A stretch of DNA of 64,000 nucleotides from Gordionus sp. m RMFG-2023 (lineage: Eukaryota; Nematomorpha; Gordioida; Chordodea; Parachordodidae): positions 88,389,561 to 88,453,560 of the forward strand of contig NC_088775.1 of NCBI RefSeq assembly GCF_954871325.1, read 5' to 3'. A model generated the notes under the pieces. That model was not told the origin of the DNA. It ran no database searches and saw only the letters and a program-made list of their open reading frames with translations. Positions 48,164 to 60,026 of this stretch are shown in pieces (positions within the stretch are counted from its first letter, which is position 1; each line of letters begins with the position of its first letter). Both the position numbers and the translations under genes were made by a program.

Positions 48164-48551
48164 TAGAGATCTGCAAAAGTAGGACCGGCCTGTACCCGGT
48201 CCGTCTAAAAAAAAATCGAGTATGGGCAAAAAATTAGGGCTGGAAATTTTTTTAATATATTATAAATTTATCAATTTTATTTTGAATTTTTTTTATTAAA
48301 ATAAAAATATTTGATTTTATTTATAGACACTTGACGACATATGACATATATCTTTTATTTTTTATTTTTTTAGTAATTATAATTATATTTTTTTTAAAAA
48401 AATTTTATACATTTAAATAAATTCGGGCTGGGCCAGTAATATTTTTTTTTTAAAAAAAAATTTCGAGTTCAGACCGAGGCGGCAAAACCTTTTTTAAAAA
48501 AATTTCGGGTTTGGACCGAGCTTAAAAAATTAGGGCCGATGCAGGTCACTA
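48164..48551. mobile_element. GGGCC-family hAT MITE with perfect 8-bp TSD
   Basis: The left end is TAGAGATCTGCAAAAGTAGG and the right end, inverted, is TAGTGACCTGCATCGGCCC. The flanking 8-mer ATAGATAC is exact at 48156-48163 and 48552-48559. This copy anchors the family as hAT-type. Confidence 0.85.
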
Positions 48552-48878
48552 ATAGATACTTCAAAATGTATCGGCTATATGCACAAAATGTATCGGCTAT
48601 ATGCATATCTTATCCATTTTTTTTGGTACGCCCTATATAGATAGATAAGGAGTAAAAAAAGGAAGATGTATATTTTTTTATACCCTTTTTATACGCCTTT
48701 ATTTTTTTTTAAAAAAGATAAAAATTCTTTTTAATACAAATAAAAAAACAAATAAAAATATTTTTTTTCCTAATAAAAAAAGAAAACCTTTATTTATTTT
48801 TTCGAAGGTAATTTATTTAATTTTAAATATTTGGGGGTTTTTTCTACCAATCACTCACCCCTTTATTTTTTGGTTAAC

Positions 48879-49265
48879 GATGCTTACTACCAAATACAAT
48901 ACCGAGCGAATCCAATTTTTATTTGATACATACTGCCAAATACCAAAATTTATTAAAATGTAATAAGACCCCTTATTATTTAACATATATTATAATGGAA
49001 TCACGTGGTCTAGTCCGGCCTCCTATATATCATCCTCCAGACGGAACTACCAAGCTAGATTAAGAAAAAAAATATGATCATTGCTGGGATTCGAACTTAT
49101 AACCATCAGATTGATAAGCAATGCTCTTGCCGACTAGGCCTTATCCGCTTTCCAAAAATCACAATTTTTCAAATATATATTCTAAATATATTTGGTAGTG
49201 CCTATCCAAATGAAAAATAAACAAAATACAAATTTGATAGGTAATACCTTAAGGTAGTAAGCATC
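48879..49265 (-). mobile_element. tRNA-like-bearing short element with inverted outer ends
   Basis: GATGCTTACTACC (48879-48891) and its exact inverse (49253-49265) bound the unit. On the minus strand, 49150-49080 is tRNA-like: A-box region GGCCTAGTCGGCAAG and B-box AGTTCGAATCCC. This is followed by a tail with GGTAGTTCCGTCTGGAGG also present in the copy at 53765. Upstream of the tRNA part, ATTTGGATAGGCACTACCAA matches 52335-52355 of the other copy. The acceptor-stem halves do not pair, so this is a SINE-like element and not a working tRNA. Confidence 0.6.
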
Positions 49266-49330
49266 TTTAGCCCTATTTTTAGAGGAAGGGGGGATCGAAA
49301 AAAAATTATCGTTAATAAAAAACCCGATAG

Positions 49331-49835
49331 ATTATACTTAAAATATAATATCTGCTTAGGAAATATTGTTAACCAATTTTCAGTTTCCATTAAGCTTACG
49401 CTTAATATGTAACCTCGGACCACCTTTTCTGACACCCGATTTGATTAAAATTTTTGGGGCACGTCGGAGCCCTATTTGATCTAGGTTATTAAAGAAAAAT
49501 TATTAAAATATAATATCCAAAAAATATGAATTATAGTTAACCAATTTTCGAATTCTATTAAGCTTACACTTAATATGTAACCTCGGACAACTTTTTCTGA
49601 TATCGATTCGATTAAAATGTTTGGGGCACGTCGGAGCCCTATTTGATCAGGGTTATTCTAAAAAAAATTATTAAAATATAATACCCCAAAATATGAATTA
49701 TTGTTAACCAATTTTTCAGTTTCCATTAAGCGTACCCTTAATATGTAACCTCGGAAAACTTTTTCTGACGCCCGATTCGATTAAAATTGTAGGGGCACGT
49801 TGGAGCCTTATTTAATCTGGAATTAAAAAAAAATT
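49331..49835. repeat. Three-unit tandem repeat, 165-168 bp
   Basis: AAATATAATA marks units at 49341, 49506 and 49674. Conserved blocks include GTTAACCAATTTT, TTAATATGTAACCTCGGA, TTTTTCTGA and GGGGCACGTCGGAGCC. Divergence between units looks like 10% or so by eye. The unit length is close to a nucleosome repeat, but only three copies are present. Confidence 0.85.
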
Positions 49836-49998
49836 GGCAGCTTTTTTTCGAGCCGCCTTTTTACGGATTTCTAGAATCGGCATTTGGGAATGGTGAGAAA
49901 AGAAATAGGAAAAATTAAAATATGGAAATGCTAAGTTTTCTTATCAAGTTAAAGATAATTTATATTATTTATTTCCATTATTAAGGCTGTGCCCAAAG

Positions 49999-50212
49999 TA
50001 GTGTTGTTAAACTGCTCGATTTGAACCCATTTTCAAAAATGGCTAACTCAATATATTAGCTAGAAAAATGTGATGTGAGATTTCGTTAATAGATGGTTCA
50101 AACTTTTGTGCCATCTACGAGCAAAATCTGAAGGCTTGCATAATATTTGTCTGGTTAAAATATTGAGTTAGCCGTAAAAAACCGGCTCAAAACGAGCCGT
50201 TTAACAATACTA
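49999..50212. mobile_element. hAT MITE, TAGTGTTGTTAAA family, 7/8 TSD
   Basis: Ends TAGTGTTGTTAAAC and GTTTAACAATACTA. Flanks GCCCAAAG (49991-49998) and ACCCAAAG (50213-50220) differ at one base. Confidence 0.85.
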
Positions 50213-50978
50213 ACCCAAAGTATCAAAATTAAACAAAGGTTTGAAACTTTAATGAAAATAAATAAATAAGCTATTTTAAATATAAAAATAAAAGCGTGTC
50301 CAAAATATAATTTTCTCATTTATTTTTATAAATTTTTTTAAAAAGGATTATGGACATAGTCTTACGGGGAAAAAAATTACGTTAAATTCTTTCATTTGCA
50401 CGGTTTGTAAACTAAAGAAGACGATTTTTATTGTTTTATTTAAAATGTTTTTTAAACGTTTTTAATAGAATATAATTTTTTTTAAAAAACCAGATTTAAA
50501 GAATGATTTTTATAAAAGAACATTAGATGAGAAATGATATATTTTAATAAAATAAAATATCACGTGTAATGAAGTAAGGACAAGAAAATTACGTCCATAA
50601 TTGTTTTTTTAAAACCGTTTTTTTAAACATTCCTAATGGAATATAACTTGAAAAATAAATCCGATAAAAAAAAAGGAACATTAGATGAGGAGAGAGATAA
50701 AATTATTTTTAAATTTAAAAAAAAAACAATGTACTGTTTTTTTAAAGTTTTTTTTCGCAATGTTGTGTAATATTAATACTTAAAAAAAAGTCTACTACAA
50801 TAACTAAAAAGATATATTTGGGATGAAAAGAGAATATATGTCAACTTAATTAGACCTTTGATAAATTTGTGATGAAAAAATTGTCAATGTTTGAAAAATT
50901 ATTACAAAAATGGGAGGGAACAAAAAAAACAAAATTACTTGGTTAGGAAGAAAGAGGGAAAGGAACGTATAAAGAAGG

Positions 50979-51358
50979 TAGGGGTGTCCCGAAAAACTTT
51001 TTGGAGGCCGATTCTATCCAATATTCCCGATATTAAATTGATATCGGCCGATTACCGATCAAGATTCTGAAAAGATTATCGCACACTTTTATAAATAGAA
51101 TGCGCAAAAAATAACAATATGACAGAATGTTTATTAATTAATTATTATTATTAAAAAAAAATATACATAAAAATGAATTTCGATTTTATTTATAAAAATA
51201 AATGATTTTTTAAAATTTTATAACATTTTATTTTTTATTAAATACGCCATTTTATAACGGATCGGATCGGAAAATTTTATAATATTGGGCGATAACCGAT
51301 ATTTTAAAATGGGTGAAATCTCGGCCCGATCCGATTCAAAAATATCGGTACATCCCTA
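50979..51358. mobile_element. hAT MITE with TAGGGGTGTCCCGA ends
   Basis: The left end TAGGGGTGTCCCGA and the inverted right end TAGGGATGTACCGA match at 12 of 14. Flanks AAAGAAGG and AAAAAAGG form a near-perfect 8-bp duplication. The interior holds ATCGGCCGATTACCGATC-like and inverse words. A minus-strand open frame over the right end is incidental. Confidence 0.75.
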
Positions 51359-51366
51359 AAAAAAGG

Positions 51367-52259
51367 TTTAAAAAAAATGAGTAAATAGAAGATTGGAAGA
51401 AGGAATGAATGAAAGAAAGAAAATGAGTATATAAAAAAAAGAGTAAAGAAGGTTAATGAAACAAACAAAAAAAATGTAAAAAAAGGAAGATGACTTTTAT
51501 TTTTTAAATTATTCTTTTCGTTTTGGAAATCACTTTTTTTCCTTTCGGTCATTTAATAAGTCAAATAATAGAACAACGAAAATACCGCGAATTCCACGAA
51601 GTCGTTATTCGGTAAAAATATAAATTTTCCTTTTTTAAAATATTCTTTCTCGTTATTTTATATAAATTAAATTTTAATTAAATAATATACTTTTTAAAAT
51701 TTATTATCCGATTACTTTGTGTTATTTAATATTTTATTTTTTTATTATATTAAATTAATACGGTTGGAAAAGTATGTTCCTTCTAGTGTATGTAAGATGA
51801 CTTAATTGAAAAGCGAGCTTACAAAAATACAAAAAAAAATCTTTTTAATTTGAAAATTCGCGTATAAATTAATCATTTAGGTATCTATCTTTTAGTGAAT
51901 TTTAAATCATAAAAATGTTTTTTATTTTTAGGGAAAATGATCTGTTAAAAGTAACGAGTTACAAGTTACATTCCTTAAAAAAGGGTAAACGTTACCTTTT
52001 TAACCTTTTACAGTTACATTTCAAAATTGATTTGTTACATTTTTTTTACAAATATGATCTCTTTTTTTTATTTTATAAAATAAAAAATTCGATTTTAAAC
52101 ATGTTCATTTAAAAAAAAAATTTAAATGGCCTAAAATTTAAATTAAGAATTGCATCGAAATAATATATATAATGAATACAAGTATAAATTTATGTTTATC
52201 GTGAAAATTTGATAATTGACAATAAAATATTTTTTAAAATTGGTGTCTTCCAAAATAAA
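51367..52259. other. Intergenic, no gene recognised
   Basis: It contains a fragment with repeated GTAACG/GTTAC words (51950-52030) like the one upstream of ARF. The open frame over it has no protein-like composition. Confidence 0.4.
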
Positions 52260-52570
52260 CTTCCCTACACTACAAGTTTTATGATAGGTACCCTAAGGAA
52301 GTATCTATCAAGTTGGTATTTTGTATATTATTCCATTTGGATGGGAACTGCCAAATTTATTTATAATATACATTTTAAGAAAAAATCGTTATAGCGTCTG
52401 TGGTCTAGTCGATATGAGCGTCGCTTACCAATCCGATGGTTCTGGGTTCGAACCCCAGCCTGCACGTGAATATTAAATAATAGCTAAGTTACATTTTAAT
52501 AAATTTTTGTCGATGCTTAGCAAATTAGATTATTTTGAAAATTGCTTTATGTTGACTTGGGCAGTACGCT
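52260..52570 (+). mobile_element. tRNA-like-bearing short element, plus strand
   Basis: The tRNA-like part is 52395-52466. It has the A-box TGGTCTAGTCG and B-box GGTTCGAACCC, and the T-stem CTGGG/CCCAG pairs perfectly. The anticodon stem can pair only around a 10-nt loop and the acceptor stem does not pair. It is preceded by CCATTTGGATGGGAACTGCC, as in the 48879 copy (inverted there), and followed by ACATTTTAATAAATTTTTGT, also shared. These shared flanks on both sides argue for a transposed unit and against a lone tRNA gene. Confidence 0.6.
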
Positions 52571-52930
52571 TGAATTTAATGATCAAAAAATTTTTTTGGG
52601 GGGAGGAAGGGGGGTGGGAGGGGGATTTATAATGGTGAATGAGATTCATCTAAATATTTAAATATATTTTTAAAATGTAATTCGAAATCGTTACATTCCA
52701 AAGTATTTCTCAAAAATGCAAATAAATTAGCTATCTTAATATCTTTTGTGGATGACATACTTTACAGAGTTGTTGATAGATACTATTCAAATGGATGGAG
52801 CTAGATACAGAATCCTCGTCTATATATAAATGATTGCTAGATTTTAATAATAAAATATTCTCAAAATTTTTATCATTAGGGCATACCCGTTTTCGTATCA
52901 AGACATTTTTAGCTACACTAAACTCTTTCT

Positions 52931-53153
52931 TAGTGTTGTTAAACGGCTCGTTTTGAGCCGATTTTTAAAAACGGCTAACTCAATATTTCATCTAGAATAA
53001 TATTACGCAGGCCTCAAGATTTTGATTGTAGAAGGAACAAAGGTTTGGACATCTATTAGCGAAATCTCGAGGCTTAGGCAATATTTTTCTGGCTAAAATA
53101 TTGAGTTTGCCGTTTTTAAAAATCGGCTCAAAATGAGCCGTTTAACAACATTA
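52931..53153. mobile_element. hAT MITE, TAGTGTTGTTAAA family, 7/8 TSD
   Basis: Inverted ends of over 40 bp (TAGTGTTGTTAAACGGCTCG and its near-inverse). Flanks CTCTTTCT (52923-52930) and CTCTCTCT (53154-53161). One of the best-preserved copies. Confidence 0.85.
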
Positions 53154-53764
53154 CTCTCTCTACCTGGACACTTGACGGCAGGCTAGTTATATATATATAT
53201 ATATATTAAATAACAACTTTATATTGGTAAAATCATAAATATATTAAAATTCCTACACTCATTTAAAAAAAATAAATAAATAATTTAAAATTTGAAGAGT
53301 GTCAAAACTTATATCAATATTATTTATATTAGCTAAAGGGTGCCAAAAAAAATTTAATAATAAATTATGTGATTTCTTTTCAGAAATTGTCTAAATTGAT
53401 ATAAAAATTATAATATATATTTTTTTAATTTGACATAAATAAAATAAATTATAATATAATATTTACTATGTTGTCGAATTTGTTTTTGTAATGAAATAAA
53501 CTCGGACATATAATTAAATGAATTTAATATGGATATTATTATTTTTAAGATGTACAGATACTACCTTTAAAAATAATATCCAGAATGCAGTTACTTCATT
53601 TTTATATCTAGATACTTTAATAACTCTGATATATATTTTTTATATTTTGTTCGATATCCGGGTAGGACCTATATTAACCATACTAGTGGTGTAATACTCG
53701 TTAAACCATTTGCTAAAACAACTACCTTTATTAAAAATTTGAAATTCCAATGTTTAAAAAGGCG

Positions 53765-53912
53765 GAATCACGCTGTCGCCTCCGATTCTCTACATCACTA
53801 TATCATCCCCACTAGAACGGAACTACCTAAGTTGGCCTCAGAAGTCCCTGCTGGATTCAAACCCAGATCTATGCTAATCTATATCACAGTTGACTAGGCC
53901 ACAGACGATATA
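53765..53912 (-). mobile_element. tRNA-derived SINE-like copy, minus strand
   Basis: On the minus strand it reads CGTCTGTGGCCTAGTC (A-box region), then CTGGGTTTGAATCCAG (B-box with a perfect T-stem), then TAGGTAGTTCCGTTCTAGTG, the same order as in 48879-49265. Confidence 0.6.
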
Positions 53913-54864
53913 CGAAAACATCATTTTTTTCTTTTTCTCCCGTATATAATAATGAAAAATAAATGATATTTTGTATAGATATATATTTACGAAAAAAAAT
54001 TTATAACTAAAAACATATTTATAAATTTAGATAAAATTTGATCAAAAATCTTTCTTCTTTAAAAAAAAATCTTCAAATTTTTGCTCAAAAGTTTTTTTTT
54101 TACCAAATTCTGAGAAAATTAGATTAAAAAAAGTAAATAAAATGTTCTGTAAGGAACATGTTAAATGCTTACAAATAATTTTAAATATTTGTGAATAAGT
54201 TTTAATATTTAAGAATATTGTCGACGTAATATATACTATAAATTTTGAATACGAAAAAAAAATCAAATTATACTATCCGAAATAATGGATAAAAATTCGA
54301 ATAATATATTTTCCTTATTCTTATTCGATTCAAATTTTCGGGTCGAATAATTTTACTCTTCATATTCGAATACGAATCAAATAATATTGGATAGCGAATA
54401 ATTCGTTTTAGGTATATTGTCCACTGGTCAGGTAAGGTTAAAATGCGTTAGCCTTTTTCTTTCATTCATTTCACGCCGTTTATTTCGACGTTTAGATCTT
54501 GGTTTTAAATATTATTAGAACTTATGGCTCCAAAATTTTGCTATTCTTTTTTTAGTTTTTTTTATAATGTGTTACATAAAAAAATAATGTTTTTAAATTC
54601 ACCTTTTATTTAAAATTTTTTTTTTATAATTTATTATTTTAGAGAAGACGAAGCGTAAAAATATTTCGAGTATTTGATGCCATTTCTATCCGTCGCGTTA
54701 TATAGACGCGAAACAAACAGACGTACCGATCTTTAAAAAAAATGGATTCTTTCCTTTGATTCTTAATTATAAATTCAATCAATTTTGTTAAACAAATCCT
54801 TTACAAACTCCTCCATTATTTTTTTCGCTTGGCTCAAACGCCATATTTAAATATTCGCGTATTC
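53913..54864. other. Spacer upstream of the 54865 gene, with a TTCGAAT-rich repeat
   Basis: At 54290-54410 ATTCGAATA and GAATAATTCG words recur in inverted fashion, like a decayed MITE. At 54650-54740 the sequence is GC-richer and could be the 5' untranslated region or promoter of the following exon; no core element is certain. Confidence 0.4.
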
Positions 54865-55477
54865 ATGGATTTAGCCGATACCACCTTAACTAATAACTCC
54901 GATATCCCTTGTCGTAAACTCTCGGCTACCGACCTGCCATATGGTAAAGCTCACCATTATAACATAAACGATTCCAATCATAGTAATAACTCTTTCCACG
55001 CCAATAGCCTAGAAGCTCTTATGAGGGGTATCAAAATCCGCCTAGGGTTAAACCATCGCAGCGATGACCCGAGCCTGGGCTCGGATTCTTACACTCGCGA
55101 TATTTCAGAACCGCTGAACAGGTCCTTCGTCGCCGATACTGGTGCTGATAGCCCTCACTTTCAGTCCACCAATAAATTGGCCTCCATCTTATTTTCCCGA
55201 TCATGGCTTAAGCCATGGAAGTGGCGGCGTCAAATAGCGCTTCTAAACGCCCGTCGCCGAAATCATTATTATGGCAGTAGGGATGATAACGATTTCAAAC
55301 ATACCAACGACAAAAAAACTAAAAATGATAAAAAAGACAAAACCCATAAAAAGTGCAATGGTAAAAATAAACGCGGACATAAGACTCTCGATGATAACGC
55401 CGCCAAACTTAACGGGGCCGCCAAAACTATCGACATTTCTTCGGAATCCCTTGATGTTGTTAATGCATCATTTACAG
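54865..55477 (+). CDS. First coding exon of a host gene, possibly PHACTR-like
   Basis: From ATG 54865 (MDLADTTLTNNSDIPCRKLS) the frame is open for 204 codons with GC-rich codons (GCC, CGC, CTC) unlike the surroundings, then meets the donor ACAG|GTATTT at 55478. In-frame codons continue upstream to a TTG only, so this ATG is the likely start. Residues near 113-132 read KLASILFSRSWLKPWKWRRQ. KPWKWR preceded by K-x-A-S is typical of phosphatase and actin regulator (PHACTR) proteins, where an actin-binding RPEL motif normally follows. Here a basic, KKDKTHKK-rich stretch follows and no RPEL was seen, so it may be in a later exon or absent. No downstream exon fits in phase within the window. Confidence 0.55.
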
Positions 55478-56090
55478 GTATTTATTTTATCTTTCCTTTA
55501 AATCCTTATTTGTGTTATATCCCACATTCCAAATTAACAGCTATATATAAATACTGCTTTCAACACTTTTATCATTTATGTTCCTTTTAGCCTTATTCGG
55601 TATTTTTTTTTAAATTAAAGTAACGCCGTTACTATCAAGAAAAACAGTCATTTTTGCTTTAGACATTGATAAAATAAGTTTAACTTTCTTTCTAAATTCT
55701 TAATAAATACTTAGTTGAATGTGATACATTTGGGTGCTTAACCACTTGTCAAATCATTATTTGAGTGATAATGCCGCCAATTATAAATTATTTATGTCGC
55801 GCGTATTACTATTTTTCCCACATATAACGTAACGGTATCATAATGTTTTTTTGTTTATATTATCAACCGGAAAGGGAATTATAAAAATTAAAATAAGAAT
55901 TATTTTTTTTTCTGAATGAGGGGGGGGGGGGTGAGGCAAGTTATGAATTAAATAACAATTTTGGTATTTAATTTAGTATTTTTGAATTTGACATTTATTT
56001 GGATAATTATTTACGAATCTATTAAAATACTTGTTAAATATAATATAATCCATAAAACAATTCAATTTTAAAGGTTGGAATTGTTAATGT
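55478..56090. other. Putative intron of the 54865 gene, or intergenic
   Basis: It contains GTAACGCCGTTAC (55619-55631) and a G run near 55921. No exon was identified. Confidence 0.4.
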
Positions 56091-56425
56091 GGCACATAAC
56101 CCCTCATCCACAGTTAGCGGTGGCGCATCCCCTGATACACTCTTGGCTGGAATTCGTGGCGAAAAATACAAATTTCGCGGCGAAAAATACAAAAGGAACA
56201 GCGTATTTTGCTTACTTCGCCTTCGAATTCACGCATAGTGTTGTTAAATGGCTCGATTTTTTAAAAACGGCCCACCCCGATATTTTAGCCAGAAATATAA
56301 CGCAAGCCTGGAGATTTTGTTCATAGATGGCAGAGAGGTATTAGACATCTCTTAGGAAAATTTAGAGGCTGGCGTATTTTTTTTGGGGCCGTCACGCTCA
56401 TACTATCAATGCAGGGTTAGGGTTA
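56091..56425. mobile_element. CCCT/AGGG MITE with a nested hAT MITE
   Basis: The left end ACATAACCCCTCATCCACAG and right end AATGCAGGGTTAGGGTT are family ends. GAATTCGTGGCG and TTCGAATTCACGC lie inside. It is interrupted at 56236-56390 by a TAGTGTTGTTAAA-family MITE. Confidence 0.6.
56236..56390. mobile_element. Nested hAT MITE, right end lost
   Basis: It starts TAGTGTTGTTAAATGGCTCG and the flank TTCACGCA is echoed as GTCACGCT at 56391-56398. The terminal part of the right inverted repeat is missing. Confidence 0.6.
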
Positions 56426-57619
56426 AACGCAAACTCGTATAATAAAGTAAAATCTAATTTACTACCGAACTTTTAAAACTAAGTTATTATAACTTAATAC
56501 GCGTTAAATAATAATAGTTCGTTCAATAAAACGCTTAAAATAAAATATTATTATAGTTATTTTAAATTTTTAGAAATTATTTATCAAAAGTAGTGCGTCC
56601 CTTCATTCCCCTTCAAACTTAAATATCAATTCACTAATACGGGGCAGATACTAAAAAAGGTTGACAAATACAAAAATTTTGACAACTTCATATTCAATAC
56701 AATAGTGACTTCTGACAAATGGCCATTTTTCGCCAATAAATTTATAAATTTTTAATTAAAATCTAGGCAATAAAAACCGGCTATTTTTAACAAACGAGGC
56801 TGATAATTTTTATATACGCGCCGATAAATTCAAATAGAAATTTTTAGGCATATTATGGTTCCTTTTTGGGAACTCGATCATAAAATTGTATTTTTAATTG
56901 TATAGTTTTTTTTAAAAAATTTTTATAGTGTTTTAATTCGATCTTATACTAAGAAATATCCTAAAGAACGAAATTAGATATCCGGTCTTGAATTTCACTC
57001 CTTCCCTTAAAATCGTCGGGAAGGAACATTGTCATTATTCTAGGAAGATTATCATTATTCTAAGGAAGATTGTCATTATTCTAATAAATTATATAGTTTG
57101 TATTTTAAAAAAAAATTATAGATATTAAATTTCACATTTTGATTTTTTTTTTCTTTCCTTAAAAAAAAACATTTTATTAATTAAAAACTGACTTGAAATA
57201 AATATTTAAAAAAATTGTAAATAATATTCTGTTAATTTAAAATTTTTTTTATTAATCTCTCATCTCTATACAAAGAATTTTATATTTAAACGACGATGAT
57301 GTTCATCCAAAAAAATAAGCTTGGAAATAATATCCATTCATTGATAAATTATAATCTAATTTATTTCTGGATTTAGTTTTAAGGAGATATTGATTTCCCA
57401 TCTCTCCCTCACCCAATTCTTTTTGAGAATTTATCCTCTCTAGGGAGTTATGTTCCGATCAATTATTATTTTTTTTAAAGATATTGATATATTTATTGAT
57501 AGGTTACAGAAATCAATCGAAATTTCCCAATATCAAAAACCCCCCCAAAAAAGATTTTTAAACATAATCCCTAAAGAAGATAAGAAATCCCGATTTTTGG
57601 TCGTGATAAAGGGAAAAAC
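56426..57619. other. Intergenic, no gene recognised
   Basis: A short direct repeat, AAGATTNTCATTATTCTA, occurs twice near 57043-57080. No coding-like frame. Confidence 0.4.
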
Positions 57620-57828
57620 TAGTGTTGTTAAACGGCTCGTTTTGAGCCGATTTTTAAAAACGGGCTAACTCAATATTTCATCTAGAATAACATTACGCAA
57701 GCTTGAAGATTTTGTTTGTAGAAGGAACAAAGGTTTGGACATCTATTATCGATATCTCGAGGCTTTGGGCATATTTTTCTGGTTTAAATTTTGAGTTAGC
57801 CATTTTTAAAAATCGGCTCACAACATAA
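57620..57828. mobile_element. hAT MITE, TAGTGTTGTTAAA family, right end shortened
   Basis: Full left end TAGTGTTGTTAAACGGCTCG; the right end stops after AAAAATCGGCTC. Flanks GGGAAAAAC and GGGAAAAC support a target duplication. Confidence 0.75.
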
Positions 57829-58360
57829 GGGAAAACTGAATTTGAAAGCTAGGGTATTATTTTTTTTCTTCAAAATACCACACTTTTTTTATAATAAAAT
57901 GATTATTATAAAAAAAATTTCTCTTCAAAATGCTTTATTTTTAAGTATTACAATAAAGAATTATAATATAATACGCGTTTTTTTTTCACCGTGGTTGCAA
58001 ATGTATTAGTTAGGGGCTTTCAATGGGCTGGTTTCCAGCCCTTCCGTTCATTTGGGCAAGTGTGGATGGCGGGTTAGAAAATTAAAACATAGAATGGGCG
58101 GGTGAATTATCAGCAGATATTGGTTTAAAATATTTAACTTTAAGCCTGGGATCTAATATTGTGGTGTAATTTATTGCATCATCAGCATTCAGCAGTTAAA
58201 TTGTAATAGCCCGACAATTTATCGTATACTGATTTTAAACTATTATTTAAAGGATTTTTCCCGTTTTTTACGTGTTTAAGAGTTAGAATTTAATAAGGTA
58301 TAACCAAAATTATAAGTAAGATAATTCTCCCCGCATGCCACATTTGTAGTTCCATATAAA

Positions 58361-58580
58361 TATTGTTAAACGGTTCATTTTGAGCCAATTTTTAAAAACG
58401 GTTAACTCAATATTTTAGCCAGAAAAATATTGCCCACGCCTCGAGATTTCGCTAATAGATATCCAAACCTTTGTTCCTTCTACAGACAAAATCTTCAGGC
58501 TTGCGTAATATTATTCTGGGTGAAATTTCGAGTTAGCCGTTTTTAAAAATCGTCTTAAAACGATCCTTTTAACAACACTA
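58361..58580. mobile_element. hAT MITE, TAGTGTTGTTAAA family
   Basis: The left end is slightly shortened (TATTGTTAAACGG). The right end CCTTTTAACAACACTA is full. The body carries GAGATTTCGCTAATAGAT and CCTTTGTTCCTTCTAC, the family core. Confidence 0.75.
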
Positions 58581-58966
58581 CAATAGAATGGATTAAATTT
58601 TTATAGAATCCTCCCATTCCTCCTAATATGTTAACAACTAATTATATTTATTCCTTAAATATAAATTTTAGTTTGTCTCCTGACATCTGTTTATCTCGAA
58701 GATTTTGAATATTAGTTATCCCTTCATTTGACTAATCTTGTTATAGCTAAGCCTCTTCTTCCATCATTTGATAGGTGCCATTCCACATTATTTCACAAAT
58801 CTAATTTTGGTTTTTTAAAAAAAAATTAGGGGTATTGTGGTGAACTACACGCCGCGTGCCTTAAAAATTTCGAACAATTTTCCGTTAAGCGGAGAGTTTC
58901 TGAATTCCCATAAATTCTACAATCCCAAATCTATGAATTGGCGCCCATTCATTTTTACGGCTTGCT
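58581..58966. other. Spacer with possible decayed coding stretch
   Basis: Plus strand 58675-58830 reads CLLTSVYLEDFEY, a stop, then LTNLVIAKPLLPSFDRCHST in one frame. This may be a decayed transposon or host exon; unassigned. Confidence 0.25.
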
Positions 58967-59150
58967 TAGTGTTGAATGGCTCGATTTGAGCCGTTTTAAA
59001 AATGGCGAACTCCAGTATTGTAGCCGGAAAAGTATTGTCTAAGCCTCGAGATTTCGCTAATAGATGTTCCAACAAACCTTTGTGGCAACTACGAGAAAAA
59101 TCTTCAGCCTTGCGCGATATTATTCTGGATCGGGCCGTTTAACAACAGTA
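58967..59150. mobile_element. hAT MITE, TAGTGTTGTTAAA family, perfect 8-bp TSD
   Basis: Ends TAGTGTTGAATGG and CCGTTTAACAACAGTA. The flanks are identical, GGCTTGCT at 58959-58966 and 59151-59158. This copy proves the 8-bp duplication of the family. Confidence 0.9.
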
Positions 59151-59657
59151 GGCTTGCTAAATTTTATAATAAAATCTATATCTTTCTCTTTTAAAATACC
59201 ACCAAAAAAATAAAATGAAAATGATTCTCAAAATTTTTTTATCACTCCAAAATTGGCAATAAAATGAACGATTTTTATTAATAATTAAATCGATTTCATA
59301 AATTTACCGAAATGATAAGAAGGCATGTTCCGGGTTTTCAAGGCAAAGTTAATTAAATAAATTTTTAAAAAAAATTTTATTACGAATTTGAGGGCACGTA
59401 AACGCTATATAATATAAAATAAGATTATTATTTTTTTTCTCCAAAGTTTTTAATAAATTGTCATTGTTTTAATTGGTTGTTTTTTTGTATTTTTTTAAAA
59501 AAATGATCTTTTAAGGAGTTTTTAACTCGTCATGTTTATTATATATATCGCATTGTGTTTTTTTAAATACATTTTTTTGTATTACATAGTGATACCCTAT
59601 CCCTAACCTGATTTATTTTAAGTTATATTAGTTAATAAAATCGAATTTAATTTTTAG

Positions 59658-60026
59658 GTGAAAAATTCTAAAGTCAATAAAAAAGAAGGAAAGACCCTGA
59701 GAGCTTCTGTAGAATTAAAGTTAGTTGGGGCAACTAGGACTAAAATTAAAACAACCTTATATAATAATAAAAGTAATAGGATGTATTTTAAGAAAGATCC
59801 AATTATCTATATATATTTAGAAAAAGTCCCTAGGGTTAACAGCATCAAATTTCCCCGCTCGACCCGAAAAGCCCTCTACGGACGTTTAAATTTTTTCGAA
59901 TTTCCCCGCAAATCACATTTTTTTAAAATATCTATTATATCTAATTTTTTTTTTATTCTTCTCATAAATGTCAATTTCAAAGGCCTCTTACATCTCTCCT
60001 CTGTAGCCACCTATTTCTACAACTAG
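59658..60026 (+). CDS. Candidate internal or terminal exon, unknown
   Basis: The acceptor TTTAATTTTTAG (ending 59657) is followed by an open frame VKNSKVNKKEGKTLRASVEL and KLVGATRTKIKTT, then a more GC-rich part with KFPRSTRKALYGRLNFF. The frame ends at a TAG formed by the next MITE. It cannot follow the 55477 donor in phase (that join meets a stop at once), so any link to the 54865 gene would need another exon between them. Confidence 0.25.
   Translation: MKNSKVNKKEGKTLRASVELKLVGATRTKIKTTLYNNKSNRMYFKKDPIIYIYLEKVPRVNSIKFPRSTRKALYGRLNFFEFPRKSHFFKISIISNFFFILLINVNFKGLLHLSSVATYFYN

Noticed and set aside
52395-52466. Possible functional tRNA gene with good A and B boxes
   Set aside because: The T-arm pairs, but the acceptor stem does not and the anticodon stem closes only around a 10-nt loop. 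Related copies share flanking sequence, so it is part of a mobile unit.
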